This document shows, one piece after another, positions 16,458 to 25,300 of a stretch of DNA of 64,000 nt. This DNA comes from Streptomyces thermolilacinus SPC6 (GTDB lineage: Bacteria; Actinomycetota; Actinomycetes; Streptomycetales; Streptomycetaceae). The notes below the pieces were generated by a model. It searched no databases and was not told where the DNA came from. It saw only the letters and a program-made list of their open reading frames with translations. The stretch lies in NCBI RefSeq assembly GCF_000478605.2, contig NZ_ASHX02000001.1, positions 6,277,001-6,341,000 on the forward strand, read 5' to 3'. Position numbers and translations under genes: made by a program. Each line of letters starts with the position of its first letter. Position 1 is the first letter of the stretch.

Positions 16458-16499
16458 CAGCGGCGGCGGCATCCCTGTCGGGGGGAGCCGCCGCCGCTG
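16458..16499 (-). terminator. 13-bp hairpin between GlsB-type gene and gvpO
   Basis: CAGCGGCGGCGGC (16458-16470) and GCCGCCGCCGCTG (16487-16499) are perfect complements around a 16-nt loop. It begins seven bases past the stop of the leftward GlsB-type gene, as for a terminator, and 50 bp before gvpO. If transcription passes it, it also sits in the gvpO leader as a possible attenuator. Confidence 0.6.
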
Positions 16500-16505
16500 G
16501 GTGCG

Positions 16506-16784
16506 TCAGGCGTGTCGGCGCGGTCGGTCGGCGCCGGTGAACAGCCGGTACAGGGCCAGGAGGATCACCGAGCCGACGATGGCGGCGATCCAGGTGGAGA
16601 GGTCGAAGAACCCGTCGATGGAATCGACCCCGAAGATGACCTTGCCCAGCCAGCCACCCAGGAGGCCACCGGCTATACCGATGAGCATCGTGATGATGAT
16701 GCCGCCGGGATCGCGACCCGGCATCAGGGCCTTGGCGATCATGCCGGCGAGCAGGCCGATGAGAATCCACGCGATGATGCCCAT
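16506..16784 (-). CDS. GlsB/YeaQ/YmgE-family small membrane protein
   Basis: A 92-residue protein with three hydrophobic segments: MGIIAWILIGLLAGMIAKAL; GGIIITMLIGIAGGLLGGWL; WIAAIVGSVILLALYRLF. The PGRDPGGIIITMLIGIAGG loop is the hallmark of the transglycosylase-associated / GlsB stress-response family. These proteins are induced by general stress or envelope stress; the molecular role is not known. TAGGAGG precedes the ATG. It is in the same orientation as the gvp genes but separated by a strong hairpin. Confidence 0.85.
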   Translation of the reverse strand: MGIIAWILIGLLAGMIAKALMPGRDPGGIIITMLIGIAGGLLGGWLGKVIFGVDSIDGFFDLSTWIAAIVGSVILLALYRLFTGADRPRRHA

Positions 16785-17034
16785 GAGGGCCTCCTACCGT
16801 CGTTTGCTGACAATTGCCTCGTAACCACCGCCTTTACCGATCCGGCGATTCCAAACCCTTGGCCAGAGGGCCGACCTCTTACCGCACAACTGGCTGGCAT
16901 GTGCCTCTTTGGGCACTTTCGTCATGCGGAGCGCCCGGGACCGTTTCAATGCGGTGGTGACGGTCAGGCGCATCCGGTACGCGGTTGTGCGTACCGGAAG
17001 GCCGTGTACCCAGCGACGAGCGAAGGAGACTTCC

Positions 17035-17292
17035 GTGGAGAACTGGCGACAGTCGGCCGCGTGCCGAGACGAGGACCCGGACCTGTTCTTCCCCGTGGGC
17101 AGCAGCGGACCGGCCGTGATGCAGGCGGAGGAGGCCAAACGGATCTGCGCGGGCTGCCCGGTGCGCGAACAGTGCCTCCAGTGGGCACTGGAGGCCGGGC
17201 AGGACTTCGGCGTGTGGGGCGGCACCAGCGAGGACGAGCGACGCGCGCTGCGCCGCCGCGCGGCCCGCGCCGCCCGCCGTCCGGCAGGCTGA
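17035..17292 (+). CDS. WhiB-family iron-sulfur transcription factor
   Basis: An 85-residue Wbl protein. Four cysteines that bind a 4Fe-4S cluster are at 10, 38, 41 and 47 (SAACRDEDPDLFFPVG; ICAGCPVREQC). The GVWGG turn is followed by the basic C-terminal region SEDERRALRRRAARAARR, which contacts DNA. Length and spacing are closest to the WblE/WhiB1-like group, but assignment to one paralogue needs a tree. GTG at 17035 is chosen: GAAGGAG lies six bases upstream, and homologues start MxWR. Wbl proteins work with sigma HrdB in developmental and redox gene control. It is divergent from the GlsB/gvp block. Confidence 0.9.
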   Translation: MENWRQSAACRDEDPDLFFPVGSSGPAVMQAEEAKRICAGCPVREQCLQWALEAGQDFGVWGGTSEDERRALRRRAARAARRPAG

Positions 17293-17443
17293 CCGGCACC
17301 GGCGCCCGGCATTCGTCGCCCTGCGGCGGCGCGTCCGGGGCGCGGCACCGGCTGCGGTCCGGCGCAGCGAGGGGCGTGATACCCGCGCCCCGGCGGCGCG
17401 CGGCCCCGCGCGGCAGCTCGGCAGCGCGGGCGGGCCGTACCGG

Positions 17444-17881
17444 TCAGGCCGCGGCGAGGGGCAGCGCGGCCGCGACCGCGTCACGCTCCTTGCGGCACAT
17501 CAGCGGGAAGATGATCCGCAGCCCCTGGTCGCTGCCCGGTGAGGACACGACGAACGACGAGTTCAGGACACGCTCCTTGATCTCGGACCGTACGAGACCG
17601 GCGCGGGGAGTCGTCAGCACCAGCCCCTTGGGCTTGGCGAACATCGGGTCCGCCTCGAAGATGAACAGGCGATGGCCGGTCATCCCCAGGTACATGGGGA
17701 CGCGGGCCGGGACCACCGCCATGGCCCCGCCGCTCATCAGCGCCGACGCCGCCGCGAACACCGCCGTGCGGCGTACGGAGACGGGGTTCAGGTTCACGAT
17801 GGCCGTGACCTCGACCCGCTCGCCGGCCTCGAGCAGGGGGTCGATCGCGGCCAGCAGCAGCCGACGGCGCTTTGCGTTCAC
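17444..17881 (-). CDS. Conserved hypothetical protein, possible PH-like fold
   Basis: A 145-residue protein of unknown function. It begins NAKRRRLLLAAIDPLLEAGE and contains a short hydrophobic stretch (AVFAAASALMSGGAMAVVPA), then MTGHRLFIFEADPMFAKPKG and VLNSSFVVSSPGSDQGLRII. The strand pattern TGHRLFIFE..PKGLVLTTPRAGLVRSEIKE resembles bacterial PH-like domain proteins, but this is only a guess. GTG 17881 is preferred since GAGGAG precedes it. Confidence 0.6.
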   Translation of the reverse strand: MNAKRRRLLLAAIDPLLEAGERVEVTAIVNLNPVSVRRTAVFAAASALMSGGAMAVVPARVPMYLGMTGHRLFIFEADPMFAKPKGLVLTTPRAGLVRSEIKERVLNSSFVVSSPGSDQGLRIIFPLMCRKERDAVAAALPLAAA

Positions 17882-17957
17882 GGGGTGGTACTCCTCGACA
17901 GATGGGGCCAGGGGTGGCCGGAATGCGTCGGCACACCCTGCCACAACCGTCGCGAGG

Positions 17958-18335
17958 TCAGTGCGGCCGACTGATGCAGAACGGCTGGCCCGACGGGTCG
18001 AGCAGCACCGTCCACCGGTCCCCGCCGGGCTGGAAGTCCGGCTTCGTCGCGCCCAGCCCGAGCAGCCGCTCCACCGTGGCCGGGATGTCGTCGAAGACCA
18101 GGTCGAGGTGGAACGGCAGCTCCTCCCGGGGCCAGTCGGGCCTCCGGAACGACCTGGCGGTCACGAAGAAGCACGTCATCGCCCCCGCCCGTACGGGGAC
18201 CGCCACCGGCTCCCCGCTCTCGTCGGCGTACCCCTCACCGACCTCGCAGCCCAGCGCCGCCGCGTAGAACGCGGCCAGCTCCTTGGCGTCCGGCGCCCAG
18301 ATGGCGGGCCCGCCGATCCTTCCGAGAAGCCCCAC
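17958..18335 (-). CDS. Single-domain VOC family protein
   Basis: A 125-residue glyoxalase/bleomycin-resistance-fold protein beginning GLLGRIGGPAIWAPDAKELA. It contains AFYAAALGCEV, LPFHLDLVFDDIPATVERL, KPDFQPGGDRWTVLLDPSGQ and PFC. The GTG start follows a perfect AGGAGG six bases upstream. This group is common in Streptomyces with no known substrate. It is next to, but 76 bp from, the upstream end of the PH-like hypothetical. Confidence 0.75.
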   Translation of the reverse strand: MGLLGRIGGPAIWAPDAKELAAFYAAALGCEVGEGYADESGEPVAVPVRAGAMTCFFVTARSFRRPDWPREELPFHLDLVFDDIPATVERLLGLGATKPDFQPGGDRWTVLLDPSGQPFCISRPH

Positions 18336-18427
18336 GACATACCTCCTGATCACGAACCGACCGAACCGCGCGGCACACATCCGGCCCCGCCCCGCCGGGA
18401 AACGTAGCCACCCTTGCGGTCAACGGC

Positions 18428-18532
18428 TGTCCTGGACCGACGGTCCAGGGCTGATCGGTCCGGGGCTGACGGGTCCTGGACCGACGGGTCCGGGGCTGAT
18501 CGGTCCGGGGCCGACGGGTCGGGGGGCTGACG
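18428..18532. repeat. 15-bp tandem repeat array, about 7 copies
   Basis: Consecutive units of GGTCCGGGGCTGAYS (Y = T/C, S = C/G) start at 18442, 18457, 18472, 18487, 18502 and 18517, preceded by a partial unit from about 18428. Copies differ at one to four positions. The unit has half-palindromic GGTCC...GGACC character in the third copy. The array fills most of the 225 bp between a VOC gene and a methyltransferase gene. There are no spacers, so this is a minisatellite and not a CRISPR. Confidence 0.85.
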
Positions 18533-18560
18533 GCGTGCCGGGGCGTATCGGTCAGGAGTG

Positions 18561-19286
18561 TCAGGGGCGCCGGGCGACGAACACGAACTCGCGGCCCGGC
18601 CGGTCCGGCGCGTCACGGATCTCCTCCACCACGAACCCCTCCGTCACCAGGTCCGCCTCCACCTCCGCCCGCTCCCGGAACCGCAGCGTCGAATCCGACG
18701 TCAGTACGTCCCCGTCCACCCCCAGCACGCACGTCGCCCGGAACGTCACCAGCGGCAGGTCCACGGCGAGCACGTCCAGCCAGCTCTCCACCGGCCCCAC
18801 ACCCGGCACGTCCGTCACGCCGTACGTGGCCTCCCGGTTCCAGCCCTCCCAGGCGCGCCGCGCCGGGTCACGCGTCTCGAACACCAGCCGCCCGCCCGGC
18901 CGCAGCGCCGCGTACGCCCCGCGCAGAGTCCCGCGCCAGTCCGACGGATCGGCGATGGCCTGGGCGACGTTCGCCGTCATCGTCGCCAGGTCGACCCGGA
19001 GGGGCGGGAGCGCGGTCGCGTCACCGTGGACCCAGCGCACCCGCTCGCTGCCCGCCTTGCCCCGCGCCACATCGAGGGACGCCCCGGCCGGATCGACCCC
19101 CACCACGTCGATGCCCCGGTCGGCCAGCATCAGCGCGAACACGCCGGTACCGCACCCGATGTCCAGCACCCGCCGCGCCCCGAACTCCTCGGCGATGCCG
19201 ACGTACACCTCCAGATCGCTCCGGTCCGGGTCGAGCGGGTCGTACAGCGCGGCGAGCCGCGGGTTCTCGAACGCCTCGTCAGCCAT
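18561..19286 (-). CDS. Class I SAM-dependent methyltransferase
   Basis: A 241-residue methyltransferase. The SAM-binding motif I is VLDIGCGTGVFALMLA. Motif II is VVGVDPAGASLDVARGK, followed by WVHGDATALPPL and the YAALRPGGRLVFETRDP strand. The opening DEAFENPRLAALYDPLDPDR is typical of an uncharacterised small-molecule methyltransferase group in Actinobacteria. The start at 19286 has no ribosome site but lies seven bases after TACGTT, a good -10, so the mRNA is probably leaderless. Its substrate is unknown. Confidence 0.85.
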   Translation of the reverse strand: MADEAFENPRLAALYDPLDPDRSDLEVYVGIAEEFGARRVLDIGCGTGVFALMLADRGIDVVGVDPAGASLDVARGKAGSERVRWVHGDATALPPLRVDLATMTANVAQAIADPSDWRGTLRGAYAALRPGGRLVFETRDPARRAWEGWNREATYGVTDVPGVGPVESWLDVLAVDLPLVTFRATCVLGVDGDVLTSDSTLRFRERAEVEADLVTEGFVVEEIRDAPDRPGREFVFVARRP

Positions 19287-19293
19287 GACCGCG

Positions 19294-19299
19294 AACGTA
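19294..19299 (-). promoter_or_regulatory. -10 element for a leaderless methyltransferase transcript
   Basis: TACGTT on the minus strand fits the TANNNT -10 consensus of the major sigma factor and lies seven bases before the ATG, which would place the transcription start on or next to the start codon. Confidence 0.45.
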
Positions 19300-19443
19300 T
19301 GCCGCCCGCCCCGGAAGGCCAAGCCGATTTCCCGTGCTGCGCCACGGCCCCGAAGTCCCCTCCGGGGCGGTGACTTCGCGACCGGGACGCCGTGTGCCCG
19401 TACGGCGGGGTGCGCGCGGAGCGGCCACCCGGCCGGCACGGAC

Positions 19444-21336
19444 CTACGACGCCGAGGCGTCCGGCACGGCAGGCCCGGCACCCCAGGCGGCCGCGCACAG
19501 CGCCCGGTCCACCTCGTCCGTGTAGGCGGCCGCCGCGAGCCACGCCCGCGCGAACACCCGCGGGTCGGCGGCCCGCAGCCTTCCGAACGGGTCAAGGGGT
19601 CGGCCCGCCGCGGTCGTGTGGAGGTGGTCGAGGAGCTCCGCCGCCGTACCGAGCCCGTGGGCGCGCAGCCGCCGAGTGTCCGCCCGCGTGTCATGGGGGA
19701 GGGCCAGCACCCGCCGCCCGGCCGACACCGCCTGGTGGACGCGCCGCCTCAGCACATGCACCGGCGCCTGGTCACCGAACGGAGCGTCAGCCACCTCCGC
19801 ACCGCCACCCGTGACGTCGGCCGGGAGGTCCGCCCGCTGGAGCCGGTCGAAGCCCAGGTCGACGCGCGCCTCCGCGTCCGAGGGGTGGCTCACCGCCAGC
19901 AGGCGGGCACGCGGGTGCGGCGCCGGGTCGAGCCGCGCCACGGCCCGCAGCCGTATGCCGGGCACCGAGGCGAGAAGCCGCAGGTTGTCCCGGTACGGCA
20001 GCGCCGGGTCGTCGTGCGCGGCCGTCAACCGGACGGTCAGCCCGCCACAGTCGGCGACCAGGCACACACCGGCCGCCTCGCGGACCGCGCCCAGCACCGT
20101 CACGTCCAGGAACAGCAGCCCGTTCCCCGCGTCCCCGGCGTCCAGCGCGCGCGCCGCCTGCCCGGCGACCGGCACCGCCCACAGCCGGTCGAGCGGCTCG
20201 GCGTCCCACCCCGCGCCCGATGCCCGTACCGCGCGGACACCCGCCCCGGCACCGAGCCTGCCGTCCTCGGAGACGGTGGCACCCGACACGGCGAGGCCCG
20301 CCCGTGACAGCTCCCGGTGCGTCAGGGCCGTGTCACCCACGCGCACGGCGCGGTCGGCGGCCCCGGTGGCCCGCCCGGGGCCGCCCGGCGCCACGTCCGA
20401 CACGCTGAACAGGCGGCCGCGCGTGTCGGCGGTCCAGGTGACGGCCCCCGCGTAGCCGCTCGCCGTGAGGACCGGCTCCGAGAAAAGCCCGTACAGGCGC
20501 AGCGAACCATCCGGTGTGTAGAGCCGCCGGGCCGTGCCCCGCAGCTCCGTCAGCTCGGCGCCCGCGGCGAGCGGGACGCGGTGCGCGACCCGCAGCAACT
20601 CCCGCAGTTGGTCCGCCAGTTCGGACAGCCGGTACGCGGGGTCGGCCGACCGGGCGGCGCGCAGCCGGGTCACGACCGAGACGGCGGCCGCGGCGGCACG
20701 GGGCAGACCCGCGAGCCGCGCCGTGTGCGCCGCCCGCAGAAGCTCCGCCTGCACCACCGCGCCCGCCCCGTCCGTACCGGCCTCCAGCACCGCCGACGCC
20801 GCCCGCAGCACCGCGTCGGCTGCGGCGCCCTGCTCGGGCGTGGCCCCTTCGGCACCGGCGGGAGCGTCCCCAGAAGCACCCCCGCCGACCACGGGAGCGG
20901 CGCCGGCCGCCGTGCTCCCGCCGCCCGCCACGCCCGGTGAGTCCACACCGTCCCCGGCACCCGCACTATCACCGGCATCGGCACCGTCCCCGGCATCGGC
21001 CCTGTCACTGGCACCCGCGTCAGCGTCTGTGTCTGTGTCTGCGCCTGCTTCGGCGACCGGGGCGGCCGACGCCGCGGCGGCCCGGTGCAGGCACGCGGGG
21101 GAGAGGAGGCAGCCGCAGCGGATGCCGTCCGCCGTGCTCACCACACCGCCCGCCGCGTGCAGTTCCAGCTCCGTGTCGTCGTCGACGGCGATCCGTACGA
21201 CGTCGCCGTCCGCGACGACCGGACGTGCCGCCAGCTTGGCGACCCCCGCGTCGAGCCGCTTGAGCAGCCTCGGCGGGAGCGCGCCGACGAGTTCGGCCGT
21301 CACCGACGGCGCGACCGGAGGAAGCAGCTGGCTCAT
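19444..21336 (-). CDS. SWIM zinc-finger protein of the MoxR/VWA operon
   Basis: A 630-residue protein, last gene of the five-gene leftward operon. A SWIM motif CxCx5CxH is at residues 74-84 (CGCLLSPACLH), embedded in a small beta region starting DGDVVRIAVDDDTELELH. A low-complexity Ala/Gly/Asp linker (about 90-185) follows. A large C-terminal region contains LPRAAAAAVSVVTRLRAARS, LADQLRELLRVAHRVPL, YTPDGSLRLYGLFSEPVLT, GYAGAVTWTADTRGRLFSVS and VSHPSDAEARVDLGFDRLQR. SWIM domains bind DNA or mediate protein contacts. The ATG overlaps the stop of the upstream DUF5682-VWA gene (ATGA). I know no experimental role for this protein type. Confidence 0.82.
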   Translation of the reverse strand: MSQLLPPVAPSVTAELVGALPPRLLKRLDAGVAKLAARPVVADGDVVRIAVDDDTELELHAAGGVVSTADGIRCGCLLSPACLHRAAAASAAPVAEAGADTDTDADAGASDRADAGDGADAGDSAGAGDGVDSPGVAGGGSTAAGAAPVVGGGASGDAPAGAEGATPEQGAAADAVLRAASAVLEAGTDGAGAVVQAELLRAAHTARLAGLPRAAAAAVSVVTRLRAARSADPAYRLSELADQLRELLRVAHRVPLAAGAELTELRGTARRLYTPDGSLRLYGLFSEPVLTASGYAGAVTWTADTRGRLFSVSDVAPGGPGRATGAADRAVRVGDTALTHRELSRAGLAVSGATVSEDGRLGAGAGVRAVRASGAGWDAEPLDRLWAVPVAGQAARALDAGDAGNGLLFLDVTVLGAVREAAGVCLVADCGGLTVRLTAAHDDPALPYRDNLRLLASVPGIRLRAVARLDPAPHPRARLLAVSHPSDAEARVDLGFDRLQRADLPADVTGGGAEVADAPFGDQAPVHVLRRRVHQAVSAGRRVLALPHDTRADTRRLRAHGLGTAAELLDHLHTTAAGRPLDPFGRLRAADPRVFARAWLAAAAYTDEVDRALCAAAWGAGPAVPDASAS

Positions 21337-24300
21337 GAGATCTTCTCCCCTACCCAGTGGGCGAGTTCGAGCGGGCTGAGGGCGGCGACCGGCATGCCCG
21401 CGGCGACGACCTGCGCCGCGACACCGGTCGAGTAGCGCGGCCGCCCGGAGTCGTCCAGGCTCGCGCAGCCCAGAACGTGGCAGCCGGCGCCCACCAGCGC
21501 GCGGACCTCGGCGAGGAGTCCGCCCAGCGGATAGCCCTCCTCGAAGTCGCTGACGACCACGACGAGCGTGCGGGACGGCACGGTGACCAGTTCCCGCGCG
21601 TGCCGCAGACCGGCCGCGATGTGCGTACCGCCGCCCACCCGCACCTCCAGGAGGAGCGACAGCGGGTCGTGGACGTGGTCGGTGAGGTCGAGGACCTCCG
21701 TCGAGAACGCCAGGAAGTGCGTGGACAGCGTCGGCACGCCCGCCAGGACGGACGCGGTCAGCGCCGTCCAGATGGTCGAGGCCTCCATGGAGCCCGACAC
21801 GTCCGTGACGAGGACCAGCCGCCAGTCGGCGCTGCGCCGTCCCCGCGTACGGAAGACGGGCCGCTCCGGTATGACCCGGACCGTGCCGTCGGGGCCCGGC
21901 GAGGCGGTCGCCAGGTTGGCCCGCAGCGTACGCGCGAGGTCGAGGCCGCCGCCCGGCCGCCGCGAGGGGCGCGGCAGCGTCGTCCCGTGCAGCGCGGGCC
22001 GCATCCGGGTCGCCAACTGCCGCGTCAGCGCCTCGACCAGCCGCCGCACGAGCGGACGCAGCGCGGCGAGCCGGGCCTCGGGCAGCCCGCCCGCGTGCTG
22101 GAGCACGGTCCGCAGCAAGTCCACCGAGGGCCGCACACTGTCCGGGTCCAGCTCGGCGACCACGTCCTTGCGGCCCGCCGCGGCTGCCGCGGCCAGCACC
22201 TCTTCGCGTACGCCGGGGCCGAACAGCGCCGCCAGCTCCTGCGACCACTCCCGCGCCCCTGGGTACGGGGCCTCCCGGCCCCCGCCCGCTCGGCCGCCGT
22301 CCCCGGGCAGGCCGCTCCTGCTGCCCTCGCCGCGCCCGGCGCCGTACAACTCGTCCAGGGCCGTCGCCAGAGCGGCGGCCGAACGGGGCAACTGGTCGGT
22401 GCGACGCCCCAGCACCAGCCGCCACCGGTCCCCGGGCGAGAGCCTCAGCTCCCCGCGCCCGCCCACCGCGGCGAGACTGCGGGAGCCAGGGCCTTCCACG
22501 GCGGCAGTCGCCGCAAGGCCACCCCGCGCGGCACCGTCGGTGCCCCGCGCGGCACCGACACCGGCCCGCACAGCATCCCGCGCGTCACCCGCAACCGGCT
22601 CCGATGCCGGAGCGTCCGGTGCCGGAGCAGGGGCATGGGCATCGCCCTCACCCACCGCTTCCGGCAGCAGTCCCATCCCGGCCAGCGCGGTCCTGGCGGC
22701 CAGGTCCGCCCGGGTCCAGACGGCGAGGGCGGCCGGGTCCGCCTGCCCCGTGTCACCGACAGGGCCCGTACCGAGGCGTTCCTCGACCGCCGTCAGCAGG
22801 CGGTCCCGCGCGGCCGGGCTGAGCGTGTCGAAGCCGCCCCGCAGCGCGGGGAGCCGCTCCAGGAACGCCCCGTCCGGCATGTCCGACACCCGGCCGAGCA
22901 GCGGCTCCAGCGCCGGGGCCGCCGTCTCCAGCAGTGGCCCGGCCGCCGTCAGCAGCCCCGCCAGCCGCGCGGTCAGCGCCACCCGCGACGCCGCGTCGCC
23001 GGCCGCGTCCACCCAGGAGGCGGCGCGCCCGCCCAGATCCTCGGGAGCCTCGTGGCCCAGCAGGACGCGGACCGCTCCGGCGGCGCCCCGCATCAGCGGC
23101 GACCCCTCGGCGGCCAGGCGTGCGAGCGCCGCGGTGAGCCGCACCCCGCCCACCAGGTCCGCCCGGTGGGCCAGTTCGACGAGGGCGCGCGCGTCGGCGG
23201 CGTCCTCCGAACCGGTCAGGCCGTCCACCTGCCGCACCGCTGCCGCAGTGAGAGCCTCGACCACGGCCTCGGCCCGCCGCGTACGGCCCTCGTCGGCGCC
23301 GAGCCCGGGGATGTGACCAGCACACACCCGGTCCACCAGGGCGAGCCCCGCGAGCAGTTCCGGCAGCGTACCGATCGACGGCAGCAGCTCGCCGACCTCG
23401 TCCAGCCGCGCGTCGGCGAGAGCCGTCAGACCGCACTCGGCGGCCTGTTCCAACCCCCGCAGCGCCTGGGCCGCCGTGGGCCCGCCCTCGTCCCCCTCGG
23501 CGCGACGGCGCTCCCGCAGGACCCCCTCGGCCGCCTGGGCGGCGGTGACCCCGCGTACTCCGGCCGCCGTCAGCATGGCCGCGGTCGCGGGCGTCCACCG
23601 CACCTCCCACCGCGAGGTCACGGCGTCGGCGCCACCCGCACTGACGACCTCCTTCGGCTCGGCGTACGGCACCCCGCACACCGCCAGCCGACGCAGCAGC
23701 AGCTCACGCCGCCGGTCGAGGTCCGAGCGCAACGGGTCGAGCCGGAGATCCCGCGCCGCACCGCCACCGGCACCACCTGCTCCACCGGCATCCCGCCCGG
23801 CACCGCCCGTCACACCAACACCGTCAGTCCCACCGGAACCACCACTCGCGGCCGGCCCCGGAAGGCCCAGCTCGGCCAGCTCCGTCTCGACGGCGGGCGC
23901 GAGACCGCTGCGCGGCGTGCCCGGCGCGGGACTCCCGCCTCGGGAGCCGACCAGTACCCGCTCCATCGCCCGGGCGACGGCCCGCCCTCTGCCGTACGGC
24001 TCGCCCTGCGCCAGGACGGTCTGCACCGCCTCCACCAGTTCGCCGCGCCCCGCCGCCGGCAGACCCCGCAGCCGCGCGAGGTCCCCGGCCAGCCTGCTGA
24101 TCTCCCGTGCGTCGGCGGGACCCGACGGGTGGCCGAGCGCCCGCAGCTCCGCGCAGATCCGCACCGCCGTCCGCGTCAGCGCGTCCTCCAGCGCGGCCGG
24201 GTCCCCGGCGGCCTCCAGGACGAGGTGCTGCCACTCCGGGTCGCGGATGCCCGCCGGGTAACCGGACCGCTCGTCCAGCAGCGCGTACGCGTACGGAATG

Positions 24301-25295
24301 AGCGACGTGGTCCACCCACGTCCCTGCGCCTTCACCCCGCCCGTACCCGCACCGCCGTGGGCCCCGGCACCTGCCTCACCGGGAGCGGACACCAAGCCCG
24401 ACTCGGCTGCGTCCCCCGGCCCGGCCCCCGGTACGAGCGCCGGGGCGTGGAACGCCCCGACCACCACGGCCGCCCGCTCACCGTTCGCCGTCGCCCCGGC
24501 CAGCACCGAGCGCATCCACCGCTCCCGCCGCAGGTCGAGCTCGGGCACCCCGCCCGCGGCGACCGCGTCCCCGCGCAGCGCCCACCCGGTGAGGAGGGCC
24601 GCCCGGCGCAGCGCCTCCGGGGCCGAACCGGGCGCGGTCGCCTCGACCAGCCGGTCCCACAGGTCGTCACCCGGACGCCCGGTGAGACGGGCGCGCAGCG
24701 CGTCATGGAGCCCGGGCCCCGGCACCCCCGACAGCCCCGGCCGCACCGAGTGCCCCGACGGCCGGGGGGCCCGCTCACGCCCGCCGGTCCGCGCCCGGTC
24801 GGCGAGCGGGAGGTCGCACGCGACCACGGGCACGCCGCGCCGCGCCGCCCAGCGCAGCGCGGCCAGCTCGGGCGAGAAGTCGGCGAACGGGTAGAACGCC
24901 GGGCCCGCCCCCTCGTCGCCCGACGCGGCGGCGAGCGCGACGGGGGCCCGCGTCTCCTCGTGCGCGAGCCACGGCAGCCACTCCTGCATCTCGCCGGGCA
25001 GCTCGACCAGGACGACGTCCGGCCGTGCCGCCTCCAGGAGGGCGGGAACGGCCGCCGCCAGGGACGGCGCGTGGTGCCGGACACCGATCAGGTACGGCGC
25101 CGCCGGGTCCGTCAGAACGGCGACGGCGTCCTCCGGAGCCAGGGCCGAGGCCAAGACGGCGTCCTCCGGCGGGCCGGACGGCGTCCCGCTCTCCTCCGGC
25201 GGAAGCGAGCGCGGCACGGCATCCGCCGAAGGCGCGGCATCTCCCGAAGACGCGGACTGGGCGGTGGGCGGTGCGGGGCGGGTGCTCGGAGTCAC
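21333..25295 (-). CDS. DUF5682 / von Willebrand factor A fusion protein
   Basis: A 1320-residue protein joining two parts that I expect to be separate genes in many genomes. After a ~50-residue low-complexity leader, the DUF5682-like region begins PAAPYLIGVRHHAPSLAAAV and has VLVELPGEMQEWLPWL, AALRWAARRGVPVVACDLPL and VVVGAFHAPALVPG. The RHH..P/VELPxE pattern recalls EreA/ChaN-type hydrolases (inference). The last ~165 residues are a VWA domain with a complete MIDAS: DVSGSMEAS, GGGTHIAAG (Thr) and VVVVSDFEEG (Asp). A low-complexity linker lies before it. GTG 25295 is preceded by GGAGG that also forms the MoxR stop region; five bases separate the genes. It probably is the VWA partner of the MoxR ATPase. 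Confidence 0.85.
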   Translation of the reverse strand: MTPSTRPAPPTAQSASSGDAAPSADAVPRSLPPEESGTPSGPPEDAVLASALAPEDAVAVLTDPAAPYLIGVRHHAPSLAAAVPALLEAARPDVVLVELPGEMQEWLPWLAHEETRAPVALAAASGDEGAGPAFYPFADFSPELAALRWAARRGVPVVACDLPLADRARTGGRERAPRPSGHSVRPGLSGVPGPGLHDALRARLTGRPGDDLWDRLVEATAPGSAPEALRRAALLTGWALRGDAVAAGGVPELDLRRERWMRSVLAGATANGERAAVVVGAFHAPALVPGAGPGDAAESGLVSAPGEAGAGAHGGAGTGGVKAQGRGWTTSLIPYAYALLDERSGYPAGIRDPEWQHLVLEAAGDPAALEDALTRTAVRICAELRALGHPSGPADAREISRLAGDLARLRGLPAAGRGELVEAVQTVLAQGEPYGRGRAVARAMERVLVGSRGGSPAPGTPRSGLAPAVETELAELGLPGPAASGGSGGTDGVGVTGGAGRDAGGAGGAGGGAARDLRLDPLRSDLDRRRELLLRRLAVCGVPYAEPKEVVSAGGADAVTSRWEVRWTPATAAMLTAAGVRGVTAAQAAEGVLRERRRAEGDEGGPTAAQALRGLEQAAECGLTALADARLDEVGELLPSIGTLPELLAGLALVDRVCAGHIPGLGADEGRTRRAEAVVEALTAAAVRQVDGLTGSEDAADARALVELAHRADLVGGVRLTAALARLAAEGSPLMRGAAGAVRVLLGHEAPEDLGGRAASWVDAAGDAASRVALTARLAGLLTAAGPLLETAAPALEPLLGRVSDMPDGAFLERLPALRGGFDTLSPAARDRLLTAVEERLGTGPVGDTGQADPAALAVWTRADLAARTALAGMGLLPEAVGEGDAHAPAPAPDAPASEPVAGDARDAVRAGVGAARGTDGAARGGLAATAAVEGPGSRSLAAVGGRGELRLSPGDRWRLVLGRRTDQLPRSAAALATALDELYGAGRGEGSRSGLPGDGGRAGGGREAPYPGAREWSQELAALFGPGVREEVLAAAAAAGRKDVVAELDPDSVRPSVDLLRTVLQHAGGLPEARLAALRPLVRRLVEALTRQLATRMRPALHGTTLPRPSRRPGGGLDLARTLRANLATASPGPDGTVRVIPERPVFRTRGRRSADWRLVLVTDVSGSMEASTIWTALTASVLAGVPTLSTHFLAFSTEVLDLTDHVHDPLSLLLEVRVGGGTHIAAGLRHARELVTVPSRTLVVVVSDFEEGYPLGGLLAEVRALVGAGCHVLGCASLDDSGRPRYSTGVAAQVVAAGMPVAALSPLELAHWVGEKIS

Positions 25296-25300
25296 TGCCG

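Noticed and set aside
18428..18532. CRISPR-like repeat array
   Set aside because: The units are contiguous 15-mers without unique spacers and no cas genes are present; it is a minisatellite.
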